From NCBI GenBank assembly GCA_035352895.1, contig DAOPYN010000100.1, positions 1-10,277 on the forward strand: a stretch of 10,277 nt of DNA, written 5' to 3'. Positions 5,923-10,277 of the stretch are shown one piece after another. Under the pieces are notes generated by a model that was given only the letters and a program-made list of their open reading frames with translations, searched no databases and had not been told where the DNA came from. This stretch comes from UBA5070 sp035352895 (GTDB taxonomy: Bacteria; Fibrobacterota; Fibrobacteria; UBA5070). Positions within the stretch are counted from its first letter, which is position 1. The number at the start of each line of letters is the position of its first letter. The translations under genes and the position numbers were made by a program.

Positions 5923-7596
5923 ATGCCATTCACTTTCGCCCATCCGGCTGCGATCATCCCTTTCTCGGGCAAGCGTCCCGGGGGTGGGTGGAACGAAGCG
6001 CTCCTGATCGGATCGGTCGCTCCGGACCTCCTTCGGCCGCTCTTGTCTCTGGAACGCGAAACAACCCATTCCATCCCAGGTCTGGCGATCCTCGTCGTGC
6101 CATTGACGTTGGTGTTCGCCTGGTTCGCCCACACCTTCGTGACCGAACGGTTCCGCCGATTGCCGGGAATGGCCACGGATTCCGAAGCGTTCTCGCGGTT
6201 CCTGCCGTGGAACGCACTGGGCGGCGCCATGATCGGCGGCTTGACCCACCTCGCATGGGACCTGTTCACGCACGATCCATCCCCCCTCACCCGGATGGGT
6301 GTCCTGGACCGGACGCTGTTCATGACCCCCGCCGGGCCGTTCCAGATGGGAAAGGCGATGTGGCACCTGAGTTCGGCGGCAGGGGTCTTGGTGCTCGCCG
6401 CCTGGATCGTCGCCAGGGCGCACCGCTCCCGGCAAGGGATCCGGGCGCTGTTCTCCAGGCCCTGGATCCTGCTTGCGACCGTTCCCATGCTTCCCTTCCT
6501 GTGGCTCTTTTCCAATTTCCAACAGACCACAGGCAGCCTCGCCAAATCCATCTTCCTCCATGCGTTCTACAGCAACGCCGAATCGCCCCATGTCCTCCTC
6601 TCGATCTCCGTCGTGGTCGGGTCCGCTATATTCCTCCTGGAAACCAGGCCGTCCCGTCCGGTCGCATCCGACCCCGACCCCATCGCCGGAGGCCCCGGCC
6701 CGGTCCCGCCCCCCCACCCAGTCGATCCCCTTGCCCGGCCTGGAAAACCCTCGTGGGGATGGGACTCGCTTGTCAGTTTCTGTCAAACCTGGTTCCGGTC
6801 CACCGCGCATCGTGCCTATATTTCCATCTTCGGAATCTCTACATCCCAGCAGGAGATGAAAATGGATCCAGGGACTGATGCGACCCGTACGGATGCCGCA
6901 CGGCTGGAGAAGCCCCGGCAGTTCCTGGTCTGGCTCGGACTGGTCGCATTCACCATGGGATTGGCCTACACAGCTTTTTCCACAATGCAGAGCCGAAACT
7001 GGTTCGGCGGGCCGCTCGAGGTCTCGAGGATCGATCCCCTCCCTCCGCCGAACCTCAACCAGGTCTCGCTCCGGGAGGCCCTCCAGAACCGGGCCACCCA
7101 CCGGGAATTCGCCCAGCGTCCGCTGGACCTGCAGACCCTTTCCAATCTCCTCTGGGCTGCCAACGGAGTGAATCGCCCCTCCACTGGAGGCCGGACGGCG
7201 CCATCCGCCTACGACTGGCGTTACATCGACATCTACCTCGCCGACGCCCAGGGCATTTCCCGATACGACGCGAATCGCCACAGCCTGGAACGGCTGGGCA
7301 CCACCGACATCCGGGCCCTCACGGGCATGCAGGAATTCGTCAAGGATGCTCCTCTCACCCTGATCCTGGTCTCCGACGAACGGAAGATCGGCCCCAAGGA
7401 AGCCGAGGAATCGAGGGCGATCTATTCGACCGTCGCGGCGGGGGCGGTCTCCCAGAACGTGTATTTGTTCTGCGCCGCGGAAGGATTGCACGCCGTCGTG
7501 CGATCCAGCATCAACCGGCACCACATCCATTCCGCATTGAAGCTGGATCCCAAGGAGAAGGTGATCGTCGCCCAAACCGTCGGATTCCCCCCCTGA
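5923..7596 (+). CDS. DUF4184 membrane domain fused in frame to a SagB/ThcOx-type nitroreductase, 557 aa
   Basis: One uninterrupted frame holds two domains. Residues 1-242 match DUF4184: an N-terminal MPFTFAHPAA, then GSVAPDLLRP, then GGLTHLAWDLFTHD, with about five hydrophobic segments (51-72, 96-115, 147-165, 181-198, 223-240). DUF4184 proteins are membrane proteins of unknown function. Residues 243-313 are a Pro-rich, then less GC-biased linker. A basic stretch and one membrane segment (333-352) follow, and then an FMN-dependent nitroreductase domain (about 377-557) of the SagB/ThcOx-like kind: RATHREF (390-396), LSNLLWAANGVNRP, GGRTAPSA, SQNVYLFCAAEGL (510-522) and IVAQTVGFP. The anchor places the oxidoreductase outside the cytoplasmic membrane. 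Each half has the length of a stand-alone protein, and a good start signal exists at 6862, so this may be two genes whose separating stop was lost. The substrate is unknown. Confidence 0.75.
   Translation: MPFTFAHPAAIIPFSGKRPGGGWNEALLIGSVAPDLLRPLLSLERETTHSIPGLAILVVPLTLVFAWFAHTFVTERFRRLPGMATDSEAFSRFLPWNALGGAMIGGLTHLAWDLFTHDPSPLTRMGVLDRTLFMTPAGPFQMGKAMWHLSSAAGVLVLAAWIVARAHRSRQGIRALFSRPWILLATVPMLPFLWLFSNFQQTTGSLAKSIFLHAFYSNAESPHVLLSISVVVGSAIFLLETRPSRPVASDPDPIAGGPGPVPPPHPVDPLARPGKPSWGWDSLVSFCQTWFRSTAHRAYISIFGISTSQQEMKMDPGTDATRTDAARLEKPRQFLVWLGLVAFTMGLAYTAFSTMQSRNWFGGPLEVSRIDPLPPPNLNQVSLREALQNRATHREFAQRPLDLQTLSNLLWAANGVNRPSTGGRTAPSAYDWRYIDIYLADAQGISRYDANRHSLERLGTTDIRALTGMQEFVKDAPLTLILVSDERKIGPKEAEESRAIYSTVAAGAVSQNVYLFCAAEGLHAVVRSSINRHHIHSALKLDPKEKVIVAQTVGFPP
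6851..6864 (+). promoter_or_regulatory. Internal ribosome-binding site and start codon for the nitroreductase half
   Basis: AGGAG (6851-6855) sits six bases before ATG 6862-6864, in the same frame as the upstream DUF4184 half. An overlapping ATG lies at 6856. Initiation at 6862 would give a 244-residue membrane-anchored nitroreductase, the usual size for a stand-alone member. This is the best Shine-Dalgarno in the fusion gene, much better than the one before 5923. The preceding 100 bases drop in GC at third codon positions and include TATATT (6817-6822), as expected of a former intergenic region. No good -35 box is visible. Confidence 0.5.
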
Positions 7597-7606
7597 TCCG
7601 GTACGG

Positions 7607-7738
7607 ATGTTTCCCGCCCGCCTTCGGAACCACCGAACGGACAGGATGCGGGGTTTCCGGAGCCGACGACGGTCGTCGATCGCGGAAACGGAAACCGAAT
7701 CTTCCTACGAACCGGTGGATTCCACCGAACCAGGATAG
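7607..7738 (+). CDS. Possible small ORF, 43 aa, upstream of the Asn-synthetase-like pair
   Basis: ATG 7607-7609 opens a frame that ends at TAG 7736-7738. It fits almost exactly between the nitroreductase stop (7596) and the Asn-synthetase-like start (7749). The product has a very basic first half (MFPARLRNHRTDRMRGF, then an Arg/Ser run) and an acidic second half (ETETE, then SSYEPVDSTEPG). It resembles no family I know. There is no proper Shine-Dalgarno; expression would depend on coupling to the stop ten bases upstream. An inner ATG lies at 7646. G/C at third positions looks lower than in the neighbouring genes. The position, directly before two Asn-synthetase-like enzymes, is where a modified-peptide precursor could sit, but the same bases also form inverted repeats and may simply be a leader. 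Confidence 0.22.
   Translation: MFPARLRNHRTDRMRGFRSRRRSSIAETETESSYEPVDSTEPG
7652..7696 (+). other. Nested inverted repeat in the leader of the Asn-synthetase-like gene
   Basis: GGTTTCCG (7652-7659) is perfectly complementary to CGGAAACC (7689-7696). Inside it lies a second hairpin, CGACGA (7664-7669) with TCGTCG (7673-7678). Flanking minor hairpins are TTCGG/CCGAA (7623-7627 / 7633-7637) and CGGTGG/CCACCG (7713-7718 / 7722-7727). No T-run follows on the plus strand, so this is not a standard terminator. It may be a structured 5' leader or an RNA processing site between the two genes. It matches no riboswitch class I can recall. Confidence 0.3.
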
Positions 7739-7748
7739 GTGATCTCAG

Positions 7749-9521
7749 ATGGCTAACCTGCTTTTGGCACTGGACCCGAACCCCGATCGCCTTCGATCCT
7801 ACATGGAATCCGTCGAGAGGATCATCGCCCCCTTCCAAGGACTGGTGGTGGGAAACGCCCGCGGCCCCAATTGCGCGGCGGTCTGGGCGGTTGCACCCTC
7901 CGCTCCCCTTTCGGTCGCTTCCAGCAAAGGGAGCCTGTCCATCGTCATCGGCGAGGCGATCGACGAATCCGGCCGAAGGCAGTCCGCCGAGCGGATCGAA
8001 TCCTCGTGGAAGGAGTCCCCCACCACGGTCTGGGACGGTTTGTATTTCGCCGCCAGCGTCGATTCCCAAGGCGGCATCGTGGCCGGAGTGGACCTGATGG
8101 GTCTCTTCCCGCTCTACTACTGGATCGATTCAGGGGTGGTGCTCGTCGCCACGAGTCCCGAGTTTTTCCTCAAGCACCCGTTGTTCGATTCGAAGCTCGA
8201 CCACGAGGGACTCGTAGGAATTCTTCTCGTCAACGGTCTGGTCGGTGGCCGGACCCTTCTCGAAGGCGTCCGGCGCCTCCAGCCAGGGAACCACCTGTCC
8301 GTCGAGCGTCTCCAGGGCAGGGAGATCGAGGCTTTCCGGATCCCCGACAGGCTGGAATTGGCGCACCTCCCCTTGGAAGGACATGTGCTGGCCGTGGAAA
8401 CAGCCCTTGTCGAAGCCACCCGCCGACATGCACCTCCGGGTCCCCGGTACGGACTGTTGCTGTCGGGAGGACTGGACTCCCGCATGGTGGGCGGGCTTCT
8501 GGTCAGCTCGGGGATCAAACCCCGGGCCTTCACCATCGGCAAGGACCAGGATCTGGAAATGCGATGCGCCAAGGCCGCAGCCCGGGCCCTCGGCCTGGAC
8601 CAGAACTCGGGAGAGCCGCTAGCCGCGGACTACCCGGGATACGCCCAGGTCCATTCGGACTACGAACACCTCGCCAACGGTTTCAACACGATCCGGGACT
8701 GGTGGACTCAATCCAGGGTCGCCGAACTCGGGGACCGCGTCGCCACTGGAATCATCGCCGATGCGCTGGTGGGCGGCACCACGATCCATTGGGCCTACAC
8801 CGCCTCCCCGCCCCGCATGAGCTTCGACGGATTCTGGAAGAACATGGCTCCCATGGGCTTCGCTCCGGAGGCGGCGCGCCGGCTTCTCGCCAGCCCCTAT
8901 CGAGGTTTGGTCGACTCCACCATGGAAAAGCTCCGCGACGAATACCACGGCTACGGGGAGCTCGGATCCTACCAGGCATGGCGTTTCGACCTCGCGCACG
9001 GCGAACGGTTCCACGTCGGCGCAACGGCATGGCGTCTTGCCTTCGGCGCCTGGCCCACCATTCCCGTGCTCGATCGGCAGGTGATCAAGGTGGCCTCCAC
9101 CATCCCCGCCAGCAGTCTCGCCCATCGCGCCACCCAGCTGGGGTTCGTCAAGAACTACCTGCCTCAACTGGGCAGGACGCCGCTGGACCGGAGCGACCTG
9201 CTGGAGCACCGGGCGCAGTTCATCGCTCCCACCCTCCGGGATCTTGGCGAGGAGCATGCCAGACAATTCCTGGGCAGGATCAAACGTCGATTGTTCAAGA
9301 AGGAGACCCGTTACTGGTACCGGGTGAACGACTTCAACAGCGAGGCATGGCGCACCGTCCGCAGGAACGCCGAACCGCATCGCGACCTGGTTTCCCAGGT
9401 CTTCGACCGCTCCTCCCTGGATGCGATCCTTCCCGGACCCGAAGGAGGCCACACCAGCACGCCCGAATCCGCTCGGAAACTGCTGGTCGGATTCATGACC
9501 TGGTCCTCCAAACACCTCTGA
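7749..9521 (+). CDS. Asparagine-synthetase-like amide ligase lacking the glutaminase cysteine, 590 aa
   Basis: The protein has the two-domain layout of class B asparagine synthetases. Residues 1 to about 200 are an Ntn-amidohydrolase-like domain (GEAIDESGRR 68-77, DLMGLFPLYYW 115-125, NGLVGGRTLLEGVRRL 162-177). It starts MANLLLAL, so the Cys that follows the initiator Met in glutamine-using enzymes is absent. Residues about 210-480 are the adenylating synthetase domain, with the pyrophosphatase loop SGGLDSR (239-245). A divergent second motif, TGIIADALVGG (333-343), stands where asparagine synthetases have SGxGaDExFgG. The pattern HGERFHVGA and then PVLDRQV (417-445) follows the family. Known Cys-less relatives such as beta-lactam synthetase and lasso cyclases activate a carboxylate with ATP and join it to an amine. 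The substrate here is unknown; peptide and uronic-acid acceptors are both possible. AGGTGA (7737-7742) supports the start. A paralog follows after 22 bases. Confidence 0.85.
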   Translation: MANLLLALDPNPDRLRSYMESVERIIAPFQGLVVGNARGPNCAAVWAVAPSAPLSVASSKGSLSIVIGEAIDESGRRQSAERIESSWKESPTTVWDGLYFAASVDSQGGIVAGVDLMGLFPLYYWIDSGVVLVATSPEFFLKHPLFDSKLDHEGLVGILLVNGLVGGRTLLEGVRRLQPGNHLSVERLQGREIEAFRIPDRLELAHLPLEGHVLAVETALVEATRRHAPPGPRYGLLLSGGLDSRMVGGLLVSSGIKPRAFTIGKDQDLEMRCAKAAARALGLDQNSGEPLAADYPGYAQVHSDYEHLANGFNTIRDWWTQSRVAELGDRVATGIIADALVGGTTIHWAYTASPPRMSFDGFWKNMAPMGFAPEAARRLLASPYRGLVDSTMEKLRDEYHGYGELGSYQAWRFDLAHGERFHVGATAWRLAFGAWPTIPVLDRQVIKVASTIPASSLAHRATQLGFVKNYLPQLGRTPLDRSDLLEHRAQFIAPTLRDLGEEHARQFLGRIKRRLFKKETRYWYRVNDFNSEAWRTVRRNAEPHRDLVSQVFDRSSLDAILPGPEGGHTSTPESARKLLVGFMTWSSKHL

Positions 9522-9543
9522 AGCATCAAACGGGAGCATCGCG

Positions 9544-10277
9544 ATGCCGAACGTAGTCGTGGTCCTCGATGGGAATCCCACAGACCGGGCCACCTTCATC
9601 GAACGAGCGGAGTCCAGGATCGCTCCCCTGGATGGAATGGAGACCTCCCACCAGGAGGGCGATGGATGGGCCGCGGTCTGGGCGATCGGCGAGCGCATCC
9701 CCCGCAGTTCCCGGAGCGACCGCTCCGGCTCAACCCTCCTTTTCGGAGAGGCTATCGACGATTCGGGGCGAAGGCTGTCGGCCATGGACCTCAGCGATCA
9801 GCTCGCGAGGAATCCCTCGGCGACCTGGAGCGGATTCCACCTGGCCATCGATGTGACAGGTCCTGGCAGCCTTTCGGCGAGCGTGGACATCATGGGCATC
9901 CTTCCGCTCTACTATTGGCAAGGATCGGGAGTCACGCTGATCGGAACCAGTATCGACCTGTTCTACTCGCATCCCCGATTCAGGGCCAGCTTCGATGCCA
10001 GAGGCCTGGTCGGGATCCTGATGATGAACGGACTGGTGGGCGGCCGCTCGTTGTTGGAGGGCGTGCGTCGGCTCGATGTCCGGCACAGGTTGTGGGTCCG
10101 GGACGGGAAGCTCGCCGAAAAGGAACACTACCGGCCGCCCCAAATCGACCCCAAATTGATGGAACTCCCCATCGAAGGCCACGTTGAAATCCTGGGCGAG
10201 GCGTTGGACGCGGCCATGAAACGCCAAACCATGCCGGACGTCCCGCACGGCATCCTCCTCTCCGGCGGATTCGATTC
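9544..10277 (+). CDS. Second asparagine-synthetase-like paralog, N-terminal part (cut by right edge)
   Basis: The frame opens at ATG 9544 after GGGAG (9532-9536) and is still open at the window end, giving 244 complete codons. It is a clear paralog of the preceding gene: GEAIDDSGRRLSA (68-80), DIMGILPLYYW (115-125), LVGIL then NGLVGGRSLLEGVRRL (162-177), and LPIEGHVE (208-215) line up at the same residue numbers with no large gap. Like its neighbour it has no Cys after the initiator Met (MPNVVVVL), so glutamine hydrolysis is not expected. The window stops inside the pyrophosphatase loop, which reads SGGFDS (240 onward) with Phe where the first copy has Leu. The 22-base gap to the upstream gene indicates co-transcription. 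Two Cys-less copies side by side suggest they act on different substrates or as a heteromer, but sequence alone does not show this. Confidence 0.83.
   Translation, partial: MPNVVVVLDGNPTDRATFIERAESRIAPLDGMETSHQEGDGWAAVWAIGERIPRSSRSDRSGSTLLFGEAIDDSGRRLSAMDLSDQLARNPSATWSGFHLAIDVTGPGSLSASVDIMGILPLYYWQGSGVTLIGTSIDLFYSHPRFRASFDARGLVGILMMNGLVGGRSLLEGVRRLDVRHRLWVRDGKLAEKEHYRPPQIDPKLMELPIEGHVEILGEALDAAMKRQTMPDVPHGILLSGGFD

Noticed and set aside
6770..6822. Sigma-70 promoter TTGTCA ... TATATT before the nitroreductase
   Set aside because: The spacing is about 41 bases, far too long, and no better -35 box lies 16-18 bases before TATATT.
5890..7575. Long minus-strand open frame of 561 codons opposite the DUF4184-nitroreductase gene
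   Set aside because: The product is Gly/Asp/Pro/Arg-rich without any recognisable motif, while the plus strand shows two known domains. Long antisense frames are expected in GC-rich coding DNA.
7871..9556. Long plus-strand frame of 561 codons overlapping the first Asn-synthetase-like gene
   Set aside because: It is a +2 shadow: Arg/Pro/Gly-rich with no domain, whereas the overlapping frame has clear family motifs and a ribosome-binding site.
6862..10277. Classical azoline-type RiPP cluster (SagB with SagC/D)
   Set aside because: No YcaO or E1-like protein is present in the window, and the nitroreductase is membrane-anchored rather than cytoplasmic.
7607..10277. Definite lasso-peptide cluster (precursor plus cyclase)
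   Set aside because: The small ORF lacks the usual leader pattern with Thr at the penultimate leader position and a Gly/Ala-initiated core with Asp/Glu at 7-9. No B1/B2 protein is seen. Kept only as one hypothesis.

Overview
The window is GC-rich DNA (about 60% by eye) with tightly packed genes and long antisense shadow frames. The best clue to its origin is the large minus-strand gene at 1494-5693. Its glycoside hydrolase family 16 (GH16) module is circularly permuted in the same way as the lichenase of Fibrobacter succinogenes: the catalytic motif comes first, and the strand that is N-terminal in ordinary GH16 enzymes comes last. This suggests a GC-rich, probably environmental member of Fibrobacterota. 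The assignment is an inference from one protein family recalled from memory.

Left part (1-1408): two divergent glycosyltransferase genes flank a 153-bp spacer. The minus-strand one is cut by the window edge after about 47 codons. The plus-strand one (296-1408) is a complete GT-B, family-4-like enzyme. They look like part of an extracellular-polysaccharide or glycoconjugate cluster that continues to the left.

Middle (1494-5693, minus): a 1399-residue secreted beta-glucanase. Its order is signal peptide, permuted GH16, two CBM6-like modules, five fibronectin type III (FN3) modules interleaved with three chitobiase C-terminal-like modules, and a C-terminal CBM3. It converges on the upstream glycosyltransferase gene and ends at a clear intrinsic terminator (1435-1472).

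Right part (5923-10277, plus): first a 557-codon frame joining a DUF4184 membrane domain to a membrane-anchored SagB/ThcOx-type nitroreductase, with a strong internal start site at 6862. Then comes a 152-bp spacer with nested inverted repeats and a possible 43-codon small ORF. It is followed by two tandem paralogous asparagine-synthetase-like genes. Both keep the ATP-pyrophosphatase motif (the second is cut inside it) but lack the N-terminal catalytic cysteine of glutamine-dependent enzymes. The block reads as one co-oriented unit.

The most unusual content is the run of small ORF and tandem Cys-less Asn-synthetase paralogs behind an exported nitroreductase. This could be an amide- or isopeptide-forming pathway (RiPP-like) or a glycan-amidation module. 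Within this window there is no RRE/PqqD-like protein, transglutaminase-like protease, YcaO or transporter that would decide between them.
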